Assembly: GCF_025685395.1 (NCBI RefSeq)
Contig: NZ_JAGSYA010000003.1
Coordinates: 186,001-250,000 of the forward strand
Direction: 5' to 3'
Source of the DNA: Terriglobus tenax
GTDB taxonomy: Bacteria > Acidobacteriota > Terriglobia > Terriglobales > Acidobacteriaceae
Length of the DNA: 64,000 nucleotides
The translations under genes and the position numbers were made by a program. Under the pieces are notes generated by a model. The model worked only from the letters and a program-made list of their open reading frames with translations. It did not search any database and was not told where the DNA came from. This document shows, one piece after another, positions 8,319 through 18,893 of this stretch; position 1 is the first letter of the stretch, and each line of letters opens with the position of its first letter.

Positions 8319-9569
8319 CTACAAATACAGCGTATTTTCCAGGAACTCGTTCAGGAACTTGCCCTTCGGATCGTGGTGATAGGCCAGGTTCTTGAATCGT
8401 GTCAGGTTGGGCAGGCGGCGTTGCAGTACCCGCGGCTCCATGGTGAAGAACTTGCCCCAGTGCGGCAGCGCTCCAAAGGGCTGCAGGGCGGCTTCGACCT
8501 CTGGCACAACCTTTGCGACAGCCTCCGGCTCTGCCTTCCACGTGAAGTGAATGCCAAGCGAGTCGCGCTGGTAGTTCGGGCTCATCCACAGGTCATCGGC
8601 GGCAACGGAGCGCAGCTCGGTGACGTGCAGATGGGGCGTGATCTTTTCCCGCAAAGCCTCCACCGCAAGAATAGCGTCGTACCCCATGTCGATGGGCACA
8701 AAAAGCTCGGTCTGAATCTCCGCGCCGGAGCTGGGCGTGAACTCCATGCGGAAGTGCGGCAGCCGTTCATGCCATGGGCCCGGCACTCCAAGCTGTTCGG
8801 TGCAGTTGACCGGGTCATGCCCAGCCAACGGATGCAGCCTGGTGGCGGCACGCGTCGCGCCGTAGAACTCCTCCGGAGCATATGGCTCGCCCACCCGCTG
8901 TTTCAGCCACACCTGCTGCGCGCGATGGTCCTGCCACGTGGTGAAGAGTGAGACGGAGTAGGCCGCGTCCATGATGGTGCGCAGGTTGTCCTTCAGGTGA
9001 TCGAAAGAGAGGTTTTCGTAGACCGTTTGCGCCACGTCGTACGTGGGTTCTATGCGAAGCGTGATGGCGGTGACGATGCCCAGTGCTCCCAGGGCAACGA
9101 CCACGCCGGAGAAGAGATCCGGATTGCCCTCGCGCGTCAGTGATACCAGTTCCCCTTTCGCGTTCAGAAAGTCGATGCCGGTGACTGCCGTGGCAAGATT
9201 GCCATGGCGCAGGCCGGAACCATGCGTCGCCGTCGCCACACCACCGACCACGGAGATATGCGGCAAGGAAGCCAGGTTGTGCAGCGCATATCCGCGCTGG
9301 TGCAGCCACGCGGCCAGCTCGCCGTAGCGAATACCTGCGCCCAGCGTTACGGTGCGCACGTCTTCATCCAGCGTGATGCCGGTCAGCTTTTCAAGCGAGA
9401 CCTGCACGCCATCGCTGTCGGCAATGCCATTGAAGGTGTGACGTGTGCCCAGGGCGCGCACCTGTGCCGTGTCACGCACGATGGCCTGGGCTTCTTCGAC
9501 GGTAGCGGGAGTCAGGAGAACGCTGGCGTAGTAGGTGTAATTGCCGGCCCAGTTGTTGCGTTCAGGCAT
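8319..9569 (-). CDS. FAD-dependent alditol oxidase (AldO/xylitol oxidase type)
   Basis: The 416-residue flavoprotein follows Streptomyces AldO nearly end to end: an N-terminal NWAGN, the covalent-flavin segment LGTRHTFNGIA with the conserved His near residue 43, SLPHISVVGGVATATHGSG in the PCMH FAD domain, AAYSVSLFT, and NCTEQ..VPGPWHERLPHFR in the substrate cap. AldO oxidises the terminal CH2OH of xylitol or sorbitol to aldose with release of H2O2. Substrate choice cannot be read from sequence. No signal peptide is seen, so it is probably cytoplasmic. It has no obvious operon partner; the divergent gene encodes an unrelated secreted protein. Confidence 0.9.
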   Translation of the reverse strand: MPERNNWAGNYTYYASVLLTPATVEEAQAIVRDTAQVRALGTRHTFNGIADSDGVQVSLEKLTGITLDEDVRTVTLGAGIRYGELAAWLHQRGYALHNLASLPHISVVGGVATATHGSGLRHGNLATAVTGIDFLNAKGELVSLTREGNPDLFSGVVVALGALGIVTAITLRIEPTYDVAQTVYENLSFDHLKDNLRTIMDAAYSVSLFTTWQDHRAQQVWLKQRVGEPYAPEEFYGATRAATRLHPLAGHDPVNCTEQLGVPGPWHERLPHFRMEFTPSSGAEIQTELFVPIDMGYDAILAVEALREKITPHLHVTELRSVAADDLWMSPNYQRDSLGIHFTWKAEPEAVAKVVPEVEAALQPFGALPHWGKFFTMEPRVLQRRLPNLTRFKNLAYHHDPKGKFLNEFLENTLYL

Positions 9570-9650
9570 GAATGTCCTTCGGAAAGCGGTTTTGCAATTC
9601 CCATTCTAGGCGGCGGTGGGAGCGTCGATTTTTATTCCTTCAAAAAGTTC

Positions 9651-9679
9651 TTTACTCGTACACATAGTCACGCTATCTT
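9651..9679 (+). promoter_or_regulatory. Candidate promoter for the secreted orphan gene
   Basis: TTTACT at 9651-9656 and TATCTT at 9674-9679 are 17 bp apart, about 70 bp upstream of the ATG at 9751. Each box matches four of six consensus positions. Confidence 0.4.
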
Positions 9680-9750
9680 CGGCCCAGGTTACCCCAACAA
9701 TCTGTGCAGACGAAGTATCCCGTTTCTCATCCTTTGAGGAGATTAGTGAG

Positions 9751-11226
9751 ATGGTGTGGATGATCCGTATTGCTGCGCGTGCATGGGCATGCGCATTTGT
9801 CTTGGTGTGTCTGGCGATGGTGCCGGTTTTCGAGATGCAGGCGCAGAGCTTTGCACCTGGAACAGGAAGGGCTGGCGTTTCCAGTAGAACCGCGACGAGC
9901 CGTGCAGAATTGACAGCGGCTGACAAAGCGCAAGTGCGTGGAGCGGTCTTTCAGGGGCGTGCGGAAAAGACCCTGAATGCCACACAAAAGAAAACCCTCA
10001 AGGATGCGTATCGCGCCAAGCTTGAGCAGAAGAAACAAATCGCCCTGGCTTCAAGGTTCATCCTCTATCCGGGGACATCCTCTAGCCCGAACAATATTCA
10101 GGCGCCATCCAGTCGTATCCTGACAGCCACGGTGAACAGCTCGGTCGATATGGATGATCTATCGTTCGAGGTCTTGAATGGAACAGAAAATTACACTGCA
10201 ACGGCGACGGTAGATGATACGAACTTCTCGATTCAAAATTGCGCCGGCGTAATTAACGCATCTCATCCTTGTGTGATTCCGGTGACATATAAGCCCATGA
10301 AAGAAGGCCAGGCATCCTCAACTCTCAAGGTTGTTTTTGCGCTTGCGGGTTCTCCGGGTACGACAGTCACTGTGACGGTGCCATTGATCGGAAGCGGAAC
10401 TCAGACCTGTCAGACCTCTGATTTTGCGTGGCTCCCACTCACGCACAAAGATATTCGCAAGAATGTGGTTAATTGTTTTTTCAATGCGAGTGGCAGCCTT
10501 GATTTTGTCTCACAGGTGCAATATGCCTATAACCCATCCGGAAGCGCATCGACGGTAGGAGCGGATTTGCTTGCATTCAATTTTATGCCCGGAATCCAGT
10601 TGGTGCTCGGCGGGAATGGTTCAACCAACAGTTGCGACCAGCAAACGTCTGGCTCAAGCGGCACAGCGACCACTTGCGGCGGGAGCGCGGCGCAAACGAA
10701 TGATGGAACGGGTTCCGTTCAACAGGCGGCCCAGGCGTTGCAGCGGGGTGGCGATTTTTACACGCGGGCTACATGGCCTATGCTCAATTGGCGCAAGCAT
10801 GATTTACAAGCGCTCGCAGTGCTCTCCCCGCGCCTCGGGTTTACCGTCGCTGGTCTTGGAGATCAAACGACCGGCAGCGGTGTGAATCCACTTCCACAAT
10901 TTGCAGCAGAGCTTTTTGTACAGTATGACGCGATTGGACAAGACGGAGGCAGAGATGCTCCTGCCTCCGTCTTTGTCGATTGGCGTCCCGCGTATCAGCA
11001 CGTGGGAGAAGATTTTCGCCAAGCGGCAGGCTTGGATCACAAAAATTTCTATCTTTCTCAACTCGCGATAGGACTCGCGATCAAGGGAGGAATCACGATA
11101 TCGGGGCAAAGATTTTTCGGACCGGCACTCTTCTTTGTGGATGGAAATGGAAAGACGTCCGAGAACAATTTTGGTGGTTGGCAAATCCGCCTGGCTATCA
11201 ATCCGAAAGCTTTCGGAAAAAGCTAG
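9751..11226 (+). CDS. Secreted protein with Ig-like domain, unknown function
   Basis: ATG 9751 is chosen because GAGGAG (9736-9741) lies nine bases upstream and the first about 31 residues form a signal peptide ending MVPVFEMQAQ; an in-frame start at 9616 would bury this peptide. The protein is 491 residues. Residues about 125-215 resemble the immunoglobulin-like repeats of acidobacterial surface proteins (ending VTVTVPLIGSGT, with a paired-Cys segment IQNCAGVINASHPCVIPVTY). The C-terminal half contains alternating strands and a Gly/Ser-rich four-cysteine stretch (SCDQQTSG..ATTCGGS) and may be a small barrel. Codon use is visibly richer in A/T than in neighbouring genes, suggesting recent acquisition. 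I recognise no specific family. Confidence 0.7.
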   Translation: MVWMIRIAARAWACAFVLVCLAMVPVFEMQAQSFAPGTGRAGVSSRTATSRAELTAADKAQVRGAVFQGRAEKTLNATQKKTLKDAYRAKLEQKKQIALASRFILYPGTSSSPNNIQAPSSRILTATVNSSVDMDDLSFEVLNGTENYTATATVDDTNFSIQNCAGVINASHPCVIPVTYKPMKEGQASSTLKVVFALAGSPGTTVTVTVPLIGSGTQTCQTSDFAWLPLTHKDIRKNVVNCFFNASGSLDFVSQVQYAYNPSGSASTVGADLLAFNFMPGIQLVLGGNGSTNSCDQQTSGSSGTATTCGGSAAQTNDGTGSVQQAAQALQRGGDFYTRATWPMLNWRKHDLQALAVLSPRLGFTVAGLGDQTTGSGVNPLPQFAAELFVQYDAIGQDGGRDAPASVFVDWRPAYQHVGEDFRQAAGLDHKNFYLSQLAIGLAIKGGITISGQRFFGPALFFVDGNGKTSENNFGGWQIRLAINPKAFGKS

Positions 11227-11260
11227 TCGACCACTTGATCAAAGGTGAAAGGGCATATCG

Positions 11261-12610
<1,350 letters not shown>

Positions 12611-12628
12611 ATCTTGTTGGATGGCCAG

Positions 12629-14893
12629 TTAGGTGGAGGGTTGGATGTTTACGGCGTCGGACGTTGTGCCGTGTACGTCTATCTCCGATGCTACCGGGAG
12701 TTCGAGAATAAAGCGTGCACCGACGGGCGTCGCACTTTCCGCGCGGATGCTGCCATGGTGTTCCTGAACGATCTTTGCCGCAATGGCCAGTCCAAGGCCG
12801 GTGCCGCGCTGCTTGGTAGAGAAGTAGGGCAGAAACAGCCGTTCGCGCATCTCGTCGGTCACGCCGGTGCCGGTATCTTCCACCACAAGCTCCAGCATGC
12901 CCGAGGGCAGCAGGGCGGTGGAGATATGCAGCTCGCGCAGGAGCTGGTTCTGCATCGCCTCCAGTGCATTGTCGATCAGGTTGGAGAGTGCGCGCTTCAG
13001 CGCCTCCGGGTCGGCCAGAACCAGCGGCAGGGAATTCGTCAGGTCCTGGCGAATCTTCACCGCCTGCGTGCGACCGGCAAACATGGCCAGGGAATTCTGC
13101 ACGATTGTGTTCAGGTCCGCGGGTCTGGGGCGCGCCATGGGAAATTCCGCCAGCGACGAGAACTGGTCGACCAGTGTGCGCAGGCTTTCTACCGCGGAAA
13201 GAATCGTCTCCGAGCTGCGGCGGATCACTGCCGGCGATGGCGATTCCAGGCCGGCCTCCTGCATTTGCGTGTCGATGCGGCCGGCGTGGCGATGAATCTG
13301 TTCGGCGGAAAGCGAGATAGGCGTGAGCGGGTTCTTGATCTCGTGCGCGACGCGGCGCGCTACTTCCTTCCATGCGGACTGCCGCTGCGCGCGCAATAGC
13401 TCCGTGGCGTTCTCCAGCACCAGCACGTATCCACGGTGGTCGTGTTCGGCAGATTCAATCAGGGCTATCGTGGCGGACAGGTTCAGGCCCAGCATCTCAA
13501 ACTCTGCCGAAGCCGATCCCATGCGGTGGGACCGCTGGAAGAGCCGTGTAAACTCCGGCATGTGGTCCGCAGGGACAAAGGTGGAAACCTGCAGGCCGGT
13601 GAAGGTACGCTGTCCGCCGGGGTCCAGCATCTCGCTGAAGGCGCGGTTGGCCAGCAGCACGCGCTGGTGGATATCCAGCATGGCCACGCCGTTGGGAATG
13701 GTCTGGAGCATGGTCTCCAGCTCTTTGCGGCGGGCTTCCAGGGCGGAGTTCGCCAGGGAGATCTGCAGTGTTGACTCGGTAATCTGCGCGCGTGAGCTTT
13801 GCAGGTCGGCCGCCATGTGGTTGAAGCTGCGCACCAGCTCGCCCAACTCCTCCGTTGCGCTGGCCTCGACACGGCGGGCGTAATTGCCAGTCGCAATCTC
13901 TTCCATGGCATCCGCCAGCGCTTCGACAGGCCGTGTTACCTGGCGCGACAGGTGGAGGCCCAGCCACACGCTGGCAAACAGGGCGAGCCCCGTGATCATG
14001 AGCAGCAGCAGCATGTACTGGTTGCGGATGGAGCGGCGCGTGCGGAACAGCGTCCAGTAGGTATCGGCTGCACTGCGGATGCGGCCAACCGTGTCCGACA
14101 TCCCCTGTGGCAGGGGTAACCCCACCACCACAATGTCGCCCTGCGGCTTTACCCAGGCCGTGCCCAGGGCAAAGTCCTTGTCCGCAACCGAGTAGAGCGC
14201 ATCGTCGGAGCGCAGTGCGGTTTGCAGCAGCTCTGCCGCGGACGAGGCCTTTGTCCCGCCCTCGGGAAGCAACTGCTTGATTACCACCTTGCCGTTCTGC
14301 TCCTGCGGCAGCTGGAATGCGGCCAGCAGGGCATTGTTGCGGTAGACGGCGGCAAATCCGCCCTGCAGCGTGACCTCATGCTCCTGCAGGGGCGTTGATA
14401 GATCGCCACCGCTTGCGGGCAGGGAGTTCGCAATAGCCTGTGCCTCTGCCCGCGCATTGGCAGAGGCGTAGCGCGACAACTCCACGGCAATCGAGTTGGA
14501 GTCGTCGCGAAGCTGCGTTACCGGCTGTGAAAACCAGCGCTCTACCGCGCGGTTCATCAGCAGATAGCTGAAGGCAAACATAAAGGCGATGGGCAGCAGA
14601 GACAGGATGACGGCTCCCCAGACCATGCGCGCCCGCAAACGCGAGCCCAGCAGCCGGCTGCGATGCTCCGCATAGAGCTTCAGCAGGTTGCGGGTCAGCA
14701 GGATCAGCACCACCACAAACAGCAGGAAAGCGATGGTCGACAGGGCCGTAAACAGGAAGATCTGCGGGGTGGACGACGGGTCCAGGAAGTCCAGCTTGAA
14801 GGCGTTCAGCGCCGCCAGCCCCAGGAACAGGATCAGCAGGCACACGCCCAGCACGATGGTCAGGGCCTTGCGCGTTGGCGTCCCGGGGCTCAT
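12629..14893 (-). CDS. ntrY: NtrY-like membrane sensor histidine kinase
   Basis: The 754-residue kinase has two N-terminal transmembrane helices, the NtrY signature NLLKLYAEHRSRLLGSRLRA, a third helix, a periplasmic sensor region of about 170 residues, a fourth helix near residue 290 and a HAMP domain (about 305-355). A PAS-like domain follows (about 390-490), then HisKA with the phospho-acceptor in VAHEIKNPLTPISLSAEQI and a HATPase domain (NLIDNALEAM, VEDTGTGV, GTGLGLAIAAKIV). NtrY kinases respond to nitrogen or redox status in Proteobacteria; the signal in Acidobacteriota is not established. It is co-transcribed with the regulator downstream. Its ATG is only 32 bp from the divergent Mop-domain gene, so the two promoters must overlap. 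Confidence 0.9.
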   Translation of the reverse strand: MSPGTPTRKALTIVLGVCLLILFLGLAALNAFKLDFLDPSSTPQIFLFTALSTIAFLLFVVVLILLTRNLLKLYAEHRSRLLGSRLRARMVWGAVILSLLPIAFMFAFSYLLMNRAVERWFSQPVTQLRDDSNSIAVELSRYASANARAEAQAIANSLPASGGDLSTPLQEHEVTLQGGFAAVYRNNALLAAFQLPQEQNGKVVIKQLLPEGGTKASSAAELLQTALRSDDALYSVADKDFALGTAWVKPQGDIVVVGLPLPQGMSDTVGRIRSAADTYWTLFRTRRSIRNQYMLLLLMITGLALFASVWLGLHLSRQVTRPVEALADAMEEIATGNYARRVEASATEELGELVRSFNHMAADLQSSRAQITESTLQISLANSALEARRKELETMLQTIPNGVAMLDIHQRVLLANRAFSEMLDPGGQRTFTGLQVSTFVPADHMPEFTRLFQRSHRMGSASAEFEMLGLNLSATIALIESAEHDHRGYVLVLENATELLRAQRQSAWKEVARRVAHEIKNPLTPISLSAEQIHRHAGRIDTQMQEAGLESPSPAVIRRSSETILSAVESLRTLVDQFSSLAEFPMARPRPADLNTIVQNSLAMFAGRTQAVKIRQDLTNSLPLVLADPEALKRALSNLIDNALEAMQNQLLRELHISTALLPSGMLELVVEDTGTGVTDEMRERLFLPYFSTKQRGTGLGLAIAAKIVQEHHGSIRAESATPVGARFILELPVASEIDVHGTTSDAVNIQPST

Positions 14894-14925
14894 GCAATGC
14901 TGATGTTTATGGTACAGAATGCTTT

Positions 14926-15339
14926 ATGGCTACGACGGCAATGTTCAGCGCGCGGGAAGCGGCACGGATGCTCGGTATCAGCTATCCGACGATTAAACAG
15001 TGGATTCTCAGCGGAAAACTCAAAACGGTCACTACGCCTGGAGGTCACCACCGGGTGGCGGAATCGGCCCTGAAACCGTTCCTCGCCCAGGACCGCGAGC
15101 GTCCGGCGGAGGTTTCCCGCGAGCGCTACCGCAAGGTCTCCGGCCGGAACCAGCTTCTGGGCAAGGTCGTCAGCGTCCGGATTGAGGGCCTGCTGGCCCA
15201 GGTGGTAGTCGCTGTGGGCGAGCAGCATATCAACAGCATCATTACCGCGGACGCCGCCCGCGAGCTTGGCCTGAAGAAAGGCCAGACCGTGGCCGCGCTG
15301 GTTAAGTCCACGGACGTGATGATCGAACGTGTGGAATAG
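14926..15339 (+). CDS. Helix-turn-helix regulator with molybdate-binding Mop (TOBE) domain
   Basis: The 137-residue protein has an excisionase/MerR-like HTH at residues 6-50 (MFSAREAARMLGISYPTIKQ, then KTVTTPGGHHRVAES with the winged hairpin). A Mop domain occupies about residues 68-135 (GRNQLLGKVVSVRIEGLLA, INSIITADAARELGLKKG, VAALVKSTDVMIE). Mop domains bind molybdate or tungstate as oligomers, so this is probably a small molybdate-responsive regulator. The ATG at 14926 begins immediately after a TACAGA-like -10 box with no Shine-Dalgarno sequence, so the mRNA may be leaderless. It is divergent to ntrY. No molybdenum transport or cofactor gene is in the window, so its targets lie elsewhere or include ntrYX. 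Confidence 0.85.
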   Translation: MATTAMFSAREAARMLGISYPTIKQWILSGKLKTVTTPGGHHRVAESALKPFLAQDRERPAEVSRERYRKVSGRNQLLGKVVSVRIEGLLAQVVVAVGEQHINSIITADAARELGLKKGQTVAALVKSTDVMIERVE

Positions 15340-15392
15340 CAATCCACGCCAATGTTCCGGCAAGGCACGCCAAATCACTCTATCGAGGGGTG

Positions 15393-15416
15393 TTTATACG
15401 GTTTCAATCGTATAAA
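15393..15416. promoter_or_regulatory. Perfect TTTATACG / CGTATAAA dyad before TonB receptor 2
   Basis: TTTATACG (15393-15400) and CGTATAAA (15409-15416) form a perfect 8-bp inverted repeat with an 8-bp spacer, ending eight bases before the ATG at 15425. It could be an operator or, in mRNA, a hairpin that masks the ribosome-binding region. No Shine-Dalgarno sequence is visible between the dyad and the ATG. The region is A/T-rich compared with its surroundings. Confidence 0.45.
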
Positions 15417-15424
15417 TTCGTTGC

Positions 15425-18400
15425 ATGTTGAATTTCCCCCGTACGCTGCTTCCTGCTGTCTTTGTGTGCCTGTTTGCCTTGTCAGGGCTATCTCATGCGC
15501 AGGTGCTTGGTGAGTTGAAGGGCCGTGTCTCCGATGCCAGCGGAGCCTCCGTTGTCGGGGCAAAGGTGACACTGACGCAGACGGCAACCGGTGTCACGCG
15601 CGATACCGTCACCGGTTCCTCCGGGGAGTACAGCTACACCCAGCTCACCTCCGGCGCCTACAGCGTGGGAGTTACGCAGGACGGCTTCGCACGGCTGCAG
15701 CGCAGCGGCGTCACCGTGACCACCGGGCAGACCGTTACCCTGGACCTGCAGTTGAAGCCGGGCAGCGCGGGCGAATCTATCACCGTGAATGAAGACGCGC
15801 CCCTGCTGCAGAGCGCGACCAGCGATATTGCAACCACCATCCCCAGCCACGCCATTGTTGCGCTGCCGTTGAACTCGCGCAATTTCATCCAGCTCACGCA
15901 GATGGCTCCTGGCGTGGAACTGCCGCCTGGAACAGTGCTGCCGCGTATCAACGGCGGACGCCCGCGCACCAACGAATATCTGTACGACGGTATCTCCGCC
16001 CTGCAGCCGGAGCCCGGACAGGTTGCCTATTTCCCCATCATCGACGGCATTGCGGAGTTCACCGTGGCCGCCAACAACGTCCCCGCCGAGTTCGGACGCT
16101 TCAACGGCGGCGTGGTCAATGTGTCCACACGCAGCGGAGGCAATGCCTTTCACGGAAGCGTGTTCGAGTTCTTTCGCAACGAGGCCTTGAACGCGCGCAA
16201 TTACTTTGCCGGTTCCAACGCGCGCAAGCCGCAGTACCGCCGTAACCTGTTTGGCGGAACGCTGGGCGGACCCATCCTGCGTGACCGTCTCTTCTTCTTC
16301 ACGGACTACCAGGGCGTGAAGCAGCGCATCGGTGTCACGCGCATCTCTACCGTGCCGACCAATGCCATGCGGCAGGGCATCTTCACCGGAGTCGCCCGTA
16401 TCTATAACCCTGCGACGACCACCACTGTGGGTGGCCAGTTGCAGCGCGCGGAGTTTGCCAACGACGTCATTACTTCGTCGTTTGATCCCGTGGCGCAGCG
16501 ACTTCTCAGCCGCATTCCCACGCCCACCAGCAGCGGAGCGTCGAACAACTACACGCGCACTGCTCCGGATGACGACCACCAGAACCAGTTCGATGTGCGC
16601 CTGGATGGCGCGTTCGGAGCGAAGGATCGCGGGTTTGCTCGCTACTCCTACTACCACGAGGTGGAGAACCCCGTAACGCCGCTGCCGGAAGGCTCAGGCT
16701 CCATCAGCGGATCCGTGCTGGGCACCGGCAATGTGGCCGGCCTGACCAACGTGCTGGGCCAGCAGGTGGTTCTGAATGAGACGCACGTCTTCTCGCCCAC
16801 CGTGCTCAACAATCTTCGCGTGGGCTACACGCGCCGTGGCAACTCGCAGATTGGTGTATCGCTTCCGAACTCGCCCGCCAGCGACCTGGGGATTCCCGGC
16901 ATTCCCACCAACGCTGCCTTCAACAACACGCTGCCGCTGTTCACCTTTACCGGTCTGCAGCAGCTTGGCGCGAATGCCAGCACCTCGGCGCGCTACCAGA
17001 CCTCCGTCAGCGAACTGGTGGAGATGGTGGTGTGGACGCACGGAGGCCACTCGCTGAAAGCCGGTGGAGACCTGCGCCGCTATGAACTGAACGCCATCTC
17101 TCCGCCGAACCCGACCGGTTCGTTCGCCTTCACCACGACCGGCACCAACACGACCGGAAGCAGCGGCGCGACGGGCGGGAATGCCTTCGCCAGCTTCCTC
17201 CTGGGACAGGTGGACAACTTCTCCATCGACCTGCAGAGCCGCACCCTGCGCCCGCGAGACTACATCCATGAGTTCTTCGTGCAGGATGACTGGCGCGTCA
17301 CGCCCAGGCTGACCCTGAACCTTGGTGCACGTTGGACGCTGCACATGCCTTCGACCGAGGCGCATAACCAGGGCGCGGTCTTCAACCTGGCCACACAGCA
17401 GCTTGACTATCTCGGTGTCAATGGCAACTCGCGCAGCGCCCGGCGCCTGCACTGGGCCAACGTGGCTCCGCGTGTGGGCCTGGCGTATGCATTGGACTCG
17501 AAGACCGTTCTGCGCAGCGGTTTCGGCATCGTCTTCATCGATCAGAGCGGCATCACCACGCCCTTCACCACGCCGCAGTACCCGTTCATCCAGAATGTGC
17601 AGCAGCGTACGCAGGACGGATATGTCTCGCCCTTCCAGTTGAGCAGCGGGCCAACCGTGCAGCCGATTGCGTTGACACCGAATGCGGGACTTGGACAGAG
17701 CGTCTACACCGCGAACCGTGATGCAGGCTCCGGCTATGTGCAGCAGTGGAACCTCGCCGTACAGCGCGCCATTACCAGGAATATGTCGCTGGAAGTGGCC
17801 TACGTCGGCTCGCACATTGTGCATGTGGGGATTCCCGATTCCAACCTGAACCAGCTCACCGCCACGCAGCTTGCGCAGGGAAGAGCCCTGACCGCGCGTG
17901 TCACAAATCCCTACTATGGACAGTTGCCGGCGGGCTCCACGCTCAACACGCCGACCATCGCCGCAGCGCAGTTGTTAAAGCCCTATCCCCGCTTCCAGAA
18001 CGTGGCGACGTATCGCAACAACTCCGGTACGACGAACTACAACGCCGTGCAGGCGCGGCTGGAGCAGCGTCTCTCCGACGGGCTGTATCTGCTGGTCAGC
18101 TATGCGCACTCCAAGCTGATTGACGATGCCTCTTCCGTCTTCTCGTCGACGGTGCTGTCGTCGCCCAACACCTCCTCGCTCGTCGCGGCGGACACCTATC
18201 GTCCGTACCTTGAGCGCGACTCCTCCAGTGGCGACATGCCCAACGTGCTGACGGCCAGCGTGGTCTATGACCTGCCGAAGTTCCGTGGGCATGGCGCGGC
18301 CACCACGCTGCTGGGCGGATGGACCGTGAACGTGATCGGCACCATGCAGAGCGGTATGCCGGTCACGGTGACGCAGGCCACCAACAACAACAGCTTCGCG

Positions 18401-18760
18401 GGAGTTGTGCTGCAGCGGCCAAACATCGTCGCTTCGCCGTCACTGCCAGCGGGCCAGCGCACGCCGCAGCGCTTCTTCAACACGGCGGCGTTCCAGACCG
18501 CGCCGCAGTTCACCTTTGGCAATGGCTCGCGCAACCCGGTACGCGGCCCCGCCTATCGCGATGCCGATGTGGCCATGGTGAAGCACACCCTGATCGGTGA
18601 GCAGACAGACGTGGAGTTCCGCGCCGAGCTGTTCAACGTCACCAACACGCCCGCCTTCTCGCAGCCCAATGGATCGTTTGGCGCAGCGGCCTTCGGCAGT
18701 ATCACCAGCACCACGACTGATCCGCGTGTCGCGCAGTTCGCGGTGAGGATTCGCCGCTAA
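15425..18760 (+). CDS. Oar-like TonB-dependent receptor with N-terminal carboxypeptidase-regulatory domain (2)
   Basis: This is a 1111-residue outer-membrane receptor. Residues 1-25 (MLNFPRTLLPAVFVCLFALS, ending SHAQ) are a signal peptide. The CarboxypepD_reg domain is at about 28-115 (ELKGRVSDASGASVVGAKVT, YSYTQLTSGAYSVGV), the plug at about 130-260 (VALPLNSRNFIQLTQMAPGV, TNEYLYDGISA), and the barrel runs to the C-terminal QFAVRIRR. The same GG.I..DRLFFF...G segment occurs as in receptor 1, but the two differ greatly in sequence, so they are distant paralogues rather than a recent duplication. The substrate is unknown. It is monocistronic, with a palindromic site overlapping its translation start region and a repeat element rather than a terminator downstream. 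Confidence 0.92.
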   Translation: MLNFPRTLLPAVFVCLFALSGLSHAQVLGELKGRVSDASGASVVGAKVTLTQTATGVTRDTVTGSSGEYSYTQLTSGAYSVGVTQDGFARLQRSGVTVTTGQTVTLDLQLKPGSAGESITVNEDAPLLQSATSDIATTIPSHAIVALPLNSRNFIQLTQMAPGVELPPGTVLPRINGGRPRTNEYLYDGISALQPEPGQVAYFPIIDGIAEFTVAANNVPAEFGRFNGGVVNVSTRSGGNAFHGSVFEFFRNEALNARNYFAGSNARKPQYRRNLFGGTLGGPILRDRLFFFTDYQGVKQRIGVTRISTVPTNAMRQGIFTGVARIYNPATTTTVGGQLQRAEFANDVITSSFDPVAQRLLSRIPTPTSSGASNNYTRTAPDDDHQNQFDVRLDGAFGAKDRGFARYSYYHEVENPVTPLPEGSGSISGSVLGTGNVAGLTNVLGQQVVLNETHVFSPTVLNNLRVGYTRRGNSQIGVSLPNSPASDLGIPGIPTNAAFNNTLPLFTFTGLQQLGANASTSARYQTSVSELVEMVVWTHGGHSLKAGGDLRRYELNAISPPNPTGSFAFTTTGTNTTGSSGATGGNAFASFLLGQVDNFSIDLQSRTLRPRDYIHEFFVQDDWRVTPRLTLNLGARWTLHMPSTEAHNQGAVFNLATQQLDYLGVNGNSRSARRLHWANVAPRVGLAYALDSKTVLRSGFGIVFIDQSGITTPFTTPQYPFIQNVQQRTQDGYVSPFQLSSGPTVQPIALTPNAGLGQSVYTANRDAGSGYVQQWNLAVQRAITRNMSLEVAYVGSHIVHVGIPDSNLNQLTATQLAQGRALTARVTNPYYGQLPAGSTLNTPTIAAAQLLKPYPRFQNVATYRNNSGTTNYNAVQARLEQRLSDGLYLLVSYAHSKLIDDASSVFSSTVLSSPNTSSLVAADTYRPYLERDSSSGDMPNVLTASVVYDLPKFRGHGAATTLLGGWTVNVIGTMQSGMPVTVTQATNNNSFAGVVLQRPNIVASPSLPAGQRTPQRFFNTAAFQTAPQFTFGNGSRNPVRGPAYRDADVAMVKHTLIGEQTDVEFRAELFNVTNTPAFSQPNGSFGAAAFGSITSTTTDPRVAQFAVRIRR

Positions 18761-18776
18761 AACATCCTCAAACCTT

Positions 18777-18888
18777 TGTCATTCCGACCGAAGGTGCGAA
18801 GCGCCGAAGTGGAGGGACCTGCATTGATATTGCCGTAAATGCAGATCTCTCCACTTCGCAGGACGCTGTCCTGTTCTGGTCGATGACA
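18777..18888. repeat. Dispersed palindromic repeat element, copy B
   Basis: It begins TGTCATTCCGACCGAAGG and ends GGTCGATGACA, giving imperfect terminal inverted repeats. An inner pair (GGAGGGACCTGCATT against AATGCAGATCTCTCC) makes a second long stem. The left half is close to the copy at 55559. It lies in the convergent gap between TonB receptor 2 and the Gfo/Idh gene. Confidence 0.78.
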
Positions 18889-18893
18889 GAACT

